From assembly GCF_014649875.1 (NCBI RefSeq), contig NZ_BMTW01000002.1, positions 310,001-374,000 on the forward strand: a stretch of DNA of 64,000 nucleotides. The letters are read 5' to 3'. The translations under genes were made by a program, and so were the position numbers. The stretch comes from Streptomyces rubiginosohelvolus (GTDB lineage: Bacteria > Actinomycetota > Actinomycetes > Streptomycetales > Streptomycetaceae). How positions within the stretch are numbered: the stretch's first letter is position 1; each line of letters starts with the position of its first letter. A model generated the notes under the pieces. That model saw nothing but the letters and a program-made list of their open reading frames with translations, searched no databases and was not told the origin of the DNA. Below are positions 24,973 to 32,692 of this stretch, piece by piece.

Positions 24973-26685
24973 ATGGAGCCGAATTCCTCGCCGAACACGC
25001 CCACAGCCGCCGCCGACGCGTCCGTACGCGTCCCCGGCGCGCCTCACGAGCCGACCGGGCGCGCCACCGGCGCCCACACCGACACCTTCGCGCGCGACCA
25101 TCTCCCGCCGCCGGAACAGTGGCCGGAACTCCTCCTGGACGATCCGGCGCCGCGCTACCCCGACCGGCTGAACTGCGGACACGAGCTGCTGGACCGCACC
25201 GTCGAGGAGTACGGCGCCGACCGTCCCGCACTGCGCTCCGGCGACGGCGTCGTCTGGAGCTACGGCGAGCTGCGGGAGACCGTGGACCGCATCGCCCATG
25301 TGCTGACGGAGGACCTGGGGGTGGTGCCGGGCAACCGGGTGCTGCTGCGCGGGCCGACCACGCCCTGGCTGGCCGCCTGCTGGCTGGCCGTCATGAAGGC
25401 GGGCGCGGTCGCCGTCACCGTACTGGCGCAGGCGCGCGCCACGGAGCTGGCCACCATCTGCTCGCTGGCGCGCATCAGCCACGCGCTGTGCGACGCCCGG
25501 TCCGCGGAGGACCTGGCGAAGGCGGACGTGGACGGGCTGCGGATCACCCTGTTCGGCGGGGACGGGCCCGACGACCTCACCCGGCTGGTGGAGGGCAGAA
25601 CCGGTCCGTACCGGGCGGTGGACACGGCCGCCGACGAGGTCGCGCTCATCGCGTTCACCTCGGGGACCACCGGGCGCCCCAAGGGCTGTATGCATCTGCA
25701 CCGGGACCTCCTGGCCATCGCCGACACCTTCTCCCGCCATGTCCTGCGCCCCTCGCCCGACGACGTGTTCGCGGGCAGCCCGCCGCTGGGCTTCACGTTC
25801 GGCCTGGGCGGGCTGCTGGTCTTCCCACTGCGGGCCGGGGCCTCGACCCTGCTGCTGGAGCAGGCGGGTCCGCAGCATCTGCTGCCCGCGCTGGTCCACC
25901 ACCGGGTCTCGGTACTGTTCACCGCGCCGACGGCCTACCGCACGATGCTCGGCCAGCTGAACGGCCACGACCTGTCGGCGCTGCGGCGCTGCGTCTCGGC
26001 CGGCGAGAACCTGCCGGAGGCGACCTGGCGGGCCTGGTACGACGCCACGGGGCTGCGCATCATCAACGGCATCGGGGCCACCGAACTGCTGCACATCTTC
26101 ATCTCGGCGGCCGACGACGCGATCCGGCCGGGGACGACCGGGGTGCCCGTGCCGGGCTGGCAGGCCCGGGTGGTGGACGAGCACGGCGATGAGCTGCCGG
26201 ACGGCGAGCCGGGGTTGCTCGCCGTGCGCGGCCCGGTCGGCTGCCGCTATCTCGCCGACCCGCGGCAGACGGACTACGTCCGGCACGGCTGGAATCTGAC
26301 CGGCGACACCTTCGTCCGCGAACCCGACGGCTACTTCCGTTACGTGGCCCGCGCCGACGACATGATCATCTCCTCCGGCTACAACATCGCGGGCCCCGAG
26401 GTGGAGGACGCCCTGCTGCGCCATCCGGAGGTCGCGGAGGCGGCCGTGGTGGGCCGGCCGGACGAACTGCGCGGCGAGATCGTGGTGGCGCACGTGGTGC
26501 TGACCGAGGGCTCGGAGCAGACGGCGGACTCGCTGCGCGCCCATATGAAGGCCAACCTGGCCCCGCACAAGTGCCCGCGCGTCTTCGTGTTCGAGGAGTC
26601 CCTGCCGCGCACCGCGACCGGCAAGCTCCAGCGGTTCCTGCTCCGGGAAGACCTCCGGGAGGACCTCGGGAAGGACAGAGCCTAG
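24973..26685 (+). CDS. aryl-CoA ligase (benzoate/2-aminobenzoate-CoA ligase type)
   Basis: 570-residue ANL-superfamily acid:CoA ligase: adenylates an acid with ATP, then forms the CoA thioester. Motifs include the P-loop AFTSGTTGRPKGCMHLHRD (about 226-244), the A5 region GIGATELLHIF, the TGD motif (NLTGDTFVREPDGYF) and the catalytic lysine near the end (PRTATGKLQRF). GATELLHIF and SPPLGFTFGLGGLLVFPL are typical of the benzoate/2-aminobenzoate ligase branch. Ten bases before a PaaX-type regulator on the same strand and divergent from the acyl-CoA dehydrogenase. Anthranilate is the best-guess substrate, given the fused monooxygenase nearby; benzoate or salicylate are alternatives. Confidence 0.85.
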   Translation: MEPNSSPNTPTAAADASVRVPGAPHEPTGRATGAHTDTFARDHLPPPEQWPELLLDDPAPRYPDRLNCGHELLDRTVEEYGADRPALRSGDGVVWSYGELRETVDRIAHVLTEDLGVVPGNRVLLRGPTTPWLAACWLAVMKAGAVAVTVLAQARATELATICSLARISHALCDARSAEDLAKADVDGLRITLFGGDGPDDLTRLVEGRTGPYRAVDTAADEVALIAFTSGTTGRPKGCMHLHRDLLAIADTFSRHVLRPSPDDVFAGSPPLGFTFGLGGLLVFPLRAGASTLLLEQAGPQHLLPALVHHRVSVLFTAPTAYRTMLGQLNGHDLSALRRCVSAGENLPEATWRAWYDATGLRIINGIGATELLHIFISAADDAIRPGTTGVPVPGWQARVVDEHGDELPDGEPGLLAVRGPVGCRYLADPRQTDYVRHGWNLTGDTFVREPDGYFRYVARADDMIISSGYNIAGPEVEDALLRHPEVAEAAVVGRPDELRGEIVVAHVVLTEGSEQTADSLRAHMKANLAPHKCPRVFVFEESLPRTATGKLQRFLLREDLREDLGKDRA

Positions 26686-26694
26686 AGTGATCAC

Positions 26695-27513
26695 GTGGCC
26701 GAGTTGCGCACCCCCCGCTCCCTGATCATCACGCTCTACGGCGCCTACGGCCGTCCGGCGGACGGTGCGCCGTTCGCGGTGTCGGAGCTGATCCGCCTGC
26801 TGCACGCCGTGGGCGTCGACGCCCCGTCCGTACGCTCGTGCGTCTCGCGGCTGAAACGGCGCGGGCTGCTGGTGGCCGCCCGGGCCGGGGACGGCTCGGC
26901 GGGATACGCGCTGTCGCCCGACGCCCGGCAGCTGCTGGACGACGGGGACCGGCGGATCTACCGGCACCCCGCGCCGAGCCTCGCCGACGGCTGGGTGCTG
27001 GCGGTGTTCTCCGTGCCCGAGGCGGAGCGCAGCAAGCGCCATGTGCTGCGCTCCCGGCTGGCCCGGCTGGGCTTCGGCACGGCCGCGCCCGGGGTGTGGA
27101 TCGCGCCGGGCGGGCTGTACGAGGAGACCCGGCACACCCTGGAACGGCTCGAACTCGACCCGTACGTGGACCTGTTCCGGGGCGAGCACCTCGGTTTCGC
27201 CGCCACCCGCGAGGCGGTCGCCCGCTGGTGGGACCTGCACACGGTGGCACGCCTGCACCACGACTTCCTGGAACTGCACGAGCCGGTGCTGCGGGACTGG
27301 GAGGCATCCGGTGCCGACGGCCCGCCCCGCCCCCAGACCGCCTACCGGGACTATCTGCTGGCGCTGGACTCCTGGCGCCAACTCCCGTACGCGGACCCGG
27401 GTCTGCCGACCGAGCTGCTGCCCGCGGACTGGCCGGGCGGCCGCTCGGCGGAGGTGTTCGGCCGGCTGCACGAGCGGCTGCGGGACGCCGGGGAGCTGTT
27501 CGTACGGGAGTGA
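26695..27513 (+). CDS. PaaX family transcriptional repressor
   Basis: 272-residue regulator of the PaaX type, whose members repress aromatic-acid operons and are released by an aryl-CoA. The N-terminal winged helix-turn-helix (about 1-80) has PRSLIITLYGAYGR and the recognition segment VGVDAPSVRSCVSRLKRRGLL, followed by GYALSPDARQLL. The middle part, WVLAVFSVPEAERSKRHVLRSRL, then GVWIAP and the TAYRDYLLALDSWRQLPYADPGLP segment are family hallmarks. GTG 26695, 9 bases after the ligase. It probably controls ligase, dehydrogenase and hydratase/monooxygenase transcription. Confidence 0.9.
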   Translation: MAELRTPRSLIITLYGAYGRPADGAPFAVSELIRLLHAVGVDAPSVRSCVSRLKRRGLLVAARAGDGSAGYALSPDARQLLDDGDRRIYRHPAPSLADGWVLAVFSVPEAERSKRHVLRSRLARLGFGTAAPGVWIAPGGLYEETRHTLERLELDPYVDLFRGEHLGFAATREAVARWWDLHTVARLHHDFLELHEPVLRDWEASGADGPPRPQTAYRDYLLALDSWRQLPYADPGLPTELLPADWPGGRSAEVFGRLHERLRDAGELFVRE

Positions 27514-27575
27514 GGCCCGTGGCACGACGGGGAAATCCGGGTGCCCCGGCCTCCCGCCCCCGGGCAGGATGAGGC

Positions 27576-28406
27576 ATGACCTGGACCTTCACCGACGACG
27601 TCGACGTGTTCCTCGCCGCCGCCGGCCCGTCGCTCGCCGCTCGGCCCGTGGAGCACACGGTGGTGCTGAGCGTCACCGAGCGGCTGAGGCGCTCGGGCGC
27701 GCATCACTACGGCGACGGCGATCCGGTCCTCGGCTGGTGGCGCGGGGCGGACGGGGCGGTGGCGGGAACGCTCGTGCGCACGCCGCCGCATGGGGCGATG
27801 CTCAGCGCCGTGCCCGTGGAGGCGGTGGAGCCGCTGGTGGAGGCCCTGGGGGCGGGTCCCGACCTCGACGGTGTCAACGCGGACCGGGACATCGCGGCGC
27901 TGCTGGCCGCCCGGCTGCTGGGCTACCGGACCGTGCAGGAGCAGCGGCTGTACCGGCTGGGCGCGCTGCGACCGCCCTCCCCCGCGCCGGAGGGCCGGGC
28001 CAGGGCGGCGACGCGGGCGGACCGGGCGCTGCTGGTGGCATGGGTGGAGGGGTTCGCGGAGGCGACCGGGCAGTCCAAGTCCTCGGCGGAGTGGCTGGTG
28101 GACGAGGGCACGGAACGCGGGTCGCTCGCCCTCTGGGAGAGCGGCGGTACGCCGGTGGCCCTGGCGGGGCGCTCGCTGATGCTGGCGGGCATGGTGCGGG
28201 TGACGTCGGTGTACACCCCGCCGGAGTTCCGCGGCCGGGGGTACGGGGCCGCCGTGACGGCCGAGGCCTCGCGGGCCGCCCTGGCGGAGGGCGCGGCGGA
28301 GGTGCTGCTCTTCACGGACCTCGCCAACCCGACGAGCAACGGCGTGTATCTGCGCATCGGTTACGAGCCGGTGGCGGACCGGGTGCAGTTGAGGAGAGAC
28401 ACGTGA
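27576..28406 (+). CDS. GNAT family N-acetyltransferase
   Basis: 276-residue protein with a weakly conserved N-terminal half and a C-terminal GNAT domain (about 140-276). The acetyl-CoA site is clear: VYTPPEFRGRGYGAAVTAEASR (Q/RxxGxG/A core RGRGYG), followed by the LFTDLANPTSNGVYLRIGYEPV segment typical of single-chain GNATs. ATG 27576; the stop overlaps the next GTG start by GTGA. Acceptor unknown. The location between PaaX and the monooxygenase gene seems incidental. Confidence 0.85.
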   Translation: MTWTFTDDVDVFLAAAGPSLAARPVEHTVVLSVTERLRRSGAHHYGDGDPVLGWWRGADGAVAGTLVRTPPHGAMLSAVPVEAVEPLVEALGAGPDLDGVNADRDIAALLAARLLGYRTVQEQRLYRLGALRPPSPAPEGRARAATRADRALLVAWVEGFAEATGQSKSSAEWLVDEGTERGSLALWESGGTPVALAGRSLMLAGMVRVTSVYTPPEFRGRGYGAAVTAEASRAALAEGAAEVLLFTDLANPTSNGVYLRIGYEPVADRVQLRRDT

Positions 28407-28843
28407 TCACGGAGACGGTGCCGCCCGAGCCGCTGTGGCTCGTCGCCGCGAACGTGGTGCGGTGGCGGCGGTACGGGGACGGCGGGCAGGAGTTGCGGCC
28501 GGGGACGAAGGCGTACCGGGGCGGGGCGAAGGTGTACGTCGTCGACACCTACCCGGGCATGGGACACGAGCAGGTGACCACCATCGGGCGTTCCCGCACC
28601 GGCCGTTGGATCACCGTCGACACGGGTTCGCGCCATCTGCACACGTTTCGTGCGAAGTTGGCGTATGCACCAGCCGTGCTGCGACGGGCCGGAGCGGTCG
28701 GGGTGCGCCTGCGGTCCCGGGAGGAGGCCGAGGAGCTGGCCGGCCTGCTGGAGCGGCTCGCCGCCGAGTACCGCGAGACCCACCACGGCGCACCCCACCC
28801 CACGCCCTGCCTCTGCCACACGTGCCTGGTCACCCCAGCGTGA
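28403..28843 (+). CDS. hypothetical protein, translationally coupled to GNAT gene
   Basis: 146-residue protein without a recognised family. GTG 28403 overlaps the GNAT stop by 4 bases and has GAGGAGAG at 28391-28398. The sequence has a basic beta-rich core: VVRWRRYGDGGQELRPG, then GTKAYRGGAKVYVVDTYPGMGHEQVTTIGR. It ends with a helix of acidic residues and a Cys-rich tail CLCHTC that could bind a metal. It converges on the monooxygenase gene with a 14-base overlap. The frame is open far upstream, but that part is a shadow of the PaaX/GNAT genes. Confidence 0.65.
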   Translation: MITETVPPEPLWLVAANVVRWRRYGDGGQELRPGTKAYRGGAKVYVVDTYPGMGHEQVTTIGRSRTGRWITVDTGSRHLHTFRAKLAYAPAVLRRAGAVGVRLRSREEAEELAGLLERLAAEYRETHHGAPHPTPCLCHTCLVTPA

Positions 28844-31115
28844 GCCGGGGCTTCGGTCCGTCGGTGCGGCCGGTGGGCGGGGTGCGGCTGCCCGCGCCGT
28901 ACGGGAGGGGCCAGGGCGCGCCCGGTCCCGTGTAGCCCTGTTCGGCGGCAGCGTGGAGGGTCCAGTGCGGGTCGTACAGGTGGGGGCGGGCCAGGGCGCA
29001 GAGGTCGGCGCGGCCCGCCAGGAGCAGGGAGTTGACGTCGTCCCAGGATGAGATCGCGCCGACCGCGATGACGGGAACGTCCACGGTGTTGCGGATCCGG
29101 TCGGCGTACGGGGTCTGGTAGGAGCGGCCGAACTCGGGGCGCTCCTCGGGCACGACCTGGCCGGTGGAGACGTCGATGGCGTCGGCCCCGTGCTCAGCGA
29201 AGGCGCGGGCGATCGTGACGGCGTCCTCGGCGTCGGTGCCGCCCTCGGCCCAGTCGGTGGCGGAGATCCGCACGGTCATCGGCCGGTCCTGCGGCCAGAC
29301 TTCGCGCACGGCGTCGAAGACTTCGAGGGGGAAGCGGAGGCGGCCGGCCAGGGATCCGCCGTAGGCGTCGGTGCGGTGGTTGGTGAGCGGGGAGAGGAAG
29401 CCGGAGAGCAGATAGCCGTGGGCGCAGTGCAGTTCGAGGAGGTCGAAGCCACTGCTCGCGGCGCGCCGGGCGGCCGCCACGAACTGCTCGCGTACGGCGT
29501 CGAGTCCGGCCCGGTCCAGCTCGGCCGGGACCTGGCTGACGCCGGGGGCGTACGGGAGCGGGGAGGCAGCCGTCAGGGGCCAGTTGCCGCTGTCCAGGGG
29601 CTGGTCGATGCCCTCCCACATGAGCTTGGTGGAGCCCTTGCGGCCGGAGTGGCCGAGCTGGACGCCGATGGCCGCGCCGGGGGCGGAGGTGTGCACGAAG
29701 TCGGTGATCCGCCGCCAGGCCAGGGCCTGTTCGTCGTTCCACAGGCCCGTGCAGCCGGGGGTGATGCGGCCCTCGGGGCTGACGCAGACCATCTCGGTCA
29801 TGGTGAGTCCGGCGCCGCCGAGCGCACGGGCCCCGAGGTGAACGAGGTGGAAGTCGCCGGGGAGCCCGTCGGTGGCGGAGTACATGTCCATGGGTGAGAC
29901 GACGACGCGGTTGCGCAGCTCCAGACCGCGCAGCCGGTACGGGGTGAACATCGGCGGGGTGCCGGGCGGGCAGCCGAACTCCTCCTCGACGGCGGCGGTG
30001 AACGAGGCGTCGCGCAGCCTGAGGTTGTCGTGGGTGACCCGGCGGCTACGGGTGAGCAGGTTGAACGCGAAGCGCCGGGGCGGCTGGTCGACGTAGTGGG
30101 CCAGCTCCTCGAACCAGCGCAGACTGGCGGCGGCCGCGCGCTGGGTCGAGGCGACGACCGGGCGGCGCTCGGCCTCGTACGCCGTCAACGCGGACGGCAG
30201 GTCGGGCTGCTCCTCGATGCAGGCGGCGAGCGCGAGGGCGTCCTCGACGGCGAGCTTCGTGCCGGAGCCGATGGAGAAGTGGGCGGTGTGGGCCGCGTCG
30301 CCGATGAGCACGGTGTTGCCGTGGGACCAGCGGGAGTTGGTGACCGTACGGAAGGCGAGCCAGGAGGACCGGTTGCCGCGCAGGGGGCGGCCGTCCAGGG
30401 CCTCGGTGCAGAACTTGGCGCAGCGGGTGGTGGATTCGGCCGGGTCGCAGGTGTCGAGTCCGGCGGCGCGCCACACCTCCTCGCGCATCTCGACGATGAC
30501 GGTGGAGGCGTCGGCGGCGTACGGGTAGCCGTGCAACTGCATGACGCCGTAGGGCGTTTCGGCGATCTCGAAGCGGAAGGCGTCGAGCGCGAAGTCGGCG
30601 GCGAGCCAGATGTAGCGGTTGCGGTGTTCGGTGACGCTCGGGCCGAAGGCGTCGGCGTGCGCCGCCCGGGTGGCGCTGTGCACCCCGTCGGCGGCGATGA
30701 CCAGGTCGTGGTGGGCGGCCAGCTCGGCGGCGGGCGGAGCCACGGCGCGGAAGCGGAGGTCGACGCCGAGGCCGGCGCAGCGCTCGTGCAGGATCTCCAG
30801 GAGCCGGCGGCGGCCGAGGGCGGCGAAGCCGTGGCCGCCGGAGGTGTGCGTGCGGCCGCGGTGGACGATGTCGATGGTGTCCCAGCGGACGAACTCGCGG
30901 CCGAGGGCGCGGTAGACCTCGGGGTCGGCGTGCTCGATGCCGCCGAGGGTCTCGTCGGAGAGGACGACGCCGAAGCCGAAGGTGTCGTCGGGGGCGTTGC
31001 GCTCGAAGACGGTGACCTCGCGGTCCGGGCCGAGGCGCTTAAGGAGGGCCGCGGCGTAGAGCCCGCCGGGGCCGCCGCCGATGACCGCGATGCGCCGCAC
31101 GGATGACCCGGCCAC
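28830..31115 (-). CDS. FAD monooxygenase/old yellow enzyme fusion, 2-aminobenzoyl-CoA monooxygenase/reductase type
   Basis: 761-residue bifunctional flavoprotein. The N-terminal part (about 1-390) is a class A FAD monooxygenase: VIGGGPGGLYAAALL dinucleotide fold and GDAAHTAHFSIGSGTKLAVEDA at the FAD phosphate site. The C-terminal part (about 400-745) is an NADH:flavin oxidoreductase of the old yellow enzyme family: FTPYRLRGLELRNRVVVSP, LGHSGRKGS, the HCAHGYLLSGFLSP motif and YGGSLAGRLRF. This architecture is known from 2-aminobenzoyl-CoA monooxygenase/reductase of anthranilate breakdown, which dearomatises the ring in one enzyme. Databases often call such proteins salicylyl-CoA 5-hydroxylase/oxidoreductase. 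GTG 31115 preferred (AGGGGCGG upstream), 2 bases after the hydratase gene. Confidence 0.86.
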   Translation of the reverse strand: MAGSSVRRIAVIGGGPGGLYAAALLKRLGPDREVTVFERNAPDDTFGFGVVLSDETLGGIEHADPEVYRALGREFVRWDTIDIVHRGRTHTSGGHGFAALGRRRLLEILHERCAGLGVDLRFRAVAPPAAELAAHHDLVIAADGVHSATRAAHADAFGPSVTEHRNRYIWLAADFALDAFRFEIAETPYGVMQLHGYPYAADASTVIVEMREEVWRAAGLDTCDPAESTTRCAKFCTEALDGRPLRGNRSSWLAFRTVTNSRWSHGNTVLIGDAAHTAHFSIGSGTKLAVEDALALAACIEEQPDLPSALTAYEAERRPVVASTQRAAAASLRWFEELAHYVDQPPRRFAFNLLTRSRRVTHDNLRLRDASFTAAVEEEFGCPPGTPPMFTPYRLRGLELRNRVVVSPMDMYSATDGLPGDFHLVHLGARALGGAGLTMTEMVCVSPEGRITPGCTGLWNDEQALAWRRITDFVHTSAPGAAIGVQLGHSGRKGSTKLMWEGIDQPLDSGNWPLTAASPLPYAPGVSQVPAELDRAGLDAVREQFVAAARRAASSGFDLLELHCAHGYLLSGFLSPLTNHRTDAYGGSLAGRLRFPLEVFDAVREVWPQDRPMTVRISATDWAEGGTDAEDAVTIARAFAEHGADAIDVSTGQVVPEERPEFGRSYQTPYADRIRNTVDVPVIAVGAISSWDDVNSLLLAGRADLCALARPHLYDPHWTLHAAAEQGYTGPGAPWPLPYGAGSRTPPTGRTDGPKPRLTLG

Positions 31116-31117
31116 GG

Positions 31118-31945
31118 CTACCGCCCCTGCCACTTCGGCGGCCGCTTCTCGGTGAAGGCGGCGTGGAACTCGGCGTAGTCCTCGCCGTGCATCAGGAGGG
31201 CCTGGGTGTTGGCGTCCAGCTCGACGGAGGCGGCCAGCGGCATGTCCAGCTCGGCGGTGAGCAGGGCCTTGGTCTGGGCGAGCGCCAGGGCGGGTCCGTC
31301 GGCGAGGCGGCGGGCCAGCTCGGCGGCGCGTTCGTCGGCCTTCCCCTCCTCGGCCAGCTCGCTGATCAGGCCGATCCGCTCCGCCTCGGGAGCGCGGACG
31401 GCGTCGCCGAGCATCAGGAGCCGGGTGGCGTGGCCGAGGCCGACGACCCGGGGCAGCAGGTAGGCCGCGCCCATGTCGCCGCCGGAGAGGCCGACCCGGG
31501 TGAAGAGGAAGGCGAAGCGGGCCGAGGGGTCGGCGACCCGGAAGTCGGCGGCGAGGGCCAGGACGGCTCCGGCGCCCGCCGCGACCCCGTGGATGGCGGC
31601 CACGACGGGGAAGGGGCACTCCCGCAGGGCCCGGACGACCTGTCCGGTCATCCGGTTGAAGTCGAGGAGCTGCGCGGTGTCCATGGCCAGGGTGGCGCCG
31701 ATGATCTCGTCGACGTCACCGCCGGAGCAGAAGCCGCGCCCCTCCCCGGCGAGGACGAGGGCGCGCACGGAGCGTTCCCGGGAGAGCTCGGCGAGGAGGT
31801 CGCGCAGATCGGCGTAGGCGCCGAAGGTGAGCGCGTTGAGTTTTTCGGGACGGGAGAATGTGACGGTTGCCACACCGCCGTCCCGGGTCAGCCGGAGATG
31901 ACGCCATTCCTCGGTGCTCGGGGCCGAGCTGGGAAACGGGCTCAT
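31118..31945 (-). CDS. enoyl-CoA hydratase/isomerase family protein
   Basis: 275-residue crotonase. The oxyanion-hole segments are seen in LAGEGRGFCSGGDVDEIIGAT and HGVAAGAGAVLALAADFRVADPSARFAFLFTRVGLSGGDMGAAYLLPR, with the acidic residue region beyond. It would hydrate the ring-opened or unsaturated CoA intermediate of the local pathway. ATG 31945 (MSPFPSS) is chosen over the upstream in-frame codon because AGGGGA precedes it and family proteins start here. It is the first gene of a two-gene operon with the monooxygenase; a palindromic operator candidate lies at 32023-32038. Confidence 0.88.
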   Translation of the reverse strand: MSPFPSSAPSTEEWRHLRLTRDGGVATVTFSRPEKLNALTFGAYADLRDLLAELSRERSVRALVLAGEGRGFCSGGDVDEIIGATLAMDTAQLLDFNRMTGQVVRALRECPFPVVAAIHGVAAGAGAVLALAADFRVADPSARFAFLFTRVGLSGGDMGAAYLLPRVVGLGHATRLLMLGDAVRAPEAERIGLISELAEEGKADERAAELARRLADGPALALAQTKALLTAELDMPLAASVELDANTQALLMHGEDYAEFHAAFTEKRPPKWQGR

Positions 31946-32008
31946 GGAGGGGTCCCCTTCAGCGATCGGGCGGGTGCCGGCCGTGCGCGGGTCGCGTTCC
32001 GCCTCCGA

Positions 32009-32038
32009 AGTTATCACTCAGGCGTGACCGCCGTCACG
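32009..32038 (-). promoter_or_regulatory. palindrome/promoter before the hydratase operon
   Basis: CGTGAC-CGCC-GTCACG (32023-32038) is a perfect 6-bp dyad about 80 bases upstream of the hydratase gene. On the minus strand it overlaps a possible -35 and is followed by a GATAAC-like -10 (about 16 bases on). A repressor bound here would block the hydratase-monooxygenase operon. PaaX is the nearest candidate. Confidence 0.4.
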
Positions 32039-32164
32039 AGGTCGCAATACGGCATCCGTGAGACTGTTGTGGCGAAAGTCCCCTTTGCTCCGGCCGACCG
32101 CCCCTATGGCTGGGCCGGAGCGGTTCGTAAGGTTGAAACCAGGAAGTCTCGGCACGAGTACGAC

Positions 32165-32692
32165 GTGAACCCGAAAAGACGACTGCCCGAGAGCCGAGAC
32201 CTCCCGCTTCAGGTAGACCCGCTCCCGAACGGAAACCCTGCCGTGCCGCCCGATGTCCCCGTCCCCGCTTCCTGGCGCATCGCCCTGCCGCACTCCACCG
32301 CGGCCGTGCCGATCGCCCGGGCTCTCATCCGTACGGCCCTGTCGGACATCGACGCCCCGGCCGACAGCGACACCGCCGAACTGCTGACCGCCGAGCTGGT
32401 GGCCAACGCGGTCGAGCACACCCTGGGCGGCGAGCCCATCGAGCTGGTCGTGGAGCTGCTGCCCACCGGCTGCCAGGTCGAGGTGCACGACCGCGACCCC
32501 GCCCCGCCGGGCGACCTGTCCCGGCCGCAGCCGGGCTTCGAGGTCGATCCCTGGCAGGAGCACGGCCGCGGCCTGCTGCTGATCCGGACCCTCAGCTCCG
32601 CGTGCGGTCACCGCACCACGGAGCACGGCAAGGCCGTCTGGTTCACGCTTCCGGCGATACCGGCGCAGCCGGGTCCGTCACCGGGGAGCTGA
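32165..32692 (+). CDS. anti-sigma-factor-type ATPase (HATPase_c_2)
   Basis: 175-residue serine/threonine-kinase-like ATPase domain of the RsbW/SpoIIAB class, abundant in Streptomyces, where most partners are unknown. The ATP-binding N box is ELLTAELVANAVEHTLG and the G boxes are GHGRGLLLIRTLSSACG-like (EHGRGLLLIRTLS). A 70-residue disordered N-terminus rich in Pro precedes the domain. The start is uncertain: GTG 32165 is chosen as a plausible site, while GTG 32069 in the same frame is an alternative; neither has a strong ribosome binding site. It overlaps the 3' end of the converging permease gene by 50 bases. Confidence 0.75.
   Translation: MNPKRRLPESRDLPLQVDPLPNGNPAVPPDVPVPASWRIALPHSTAAVPIARALIRTALSDIDAPADSDTAELLTAELVANAVEHTLGGEPIELVVELLPTGCQVEVHDRDPAPPGDLSRPQPGFEVDPWQEHGRGLLLIRTLSSACGHRTTEHGKAVWFTLPAIPAQPGPSPGS

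Noticed and set aside
28830..31115. Salicylyl-CoA 5-hydroxylase as the primary name of the fusion enzyme.
   Set aside because: The C-terminal old-yellow-enzyme domain fits 2-aminobenzoyl-CoA monooxygenase/reductase better, though the alternative cannot be fully excluded.
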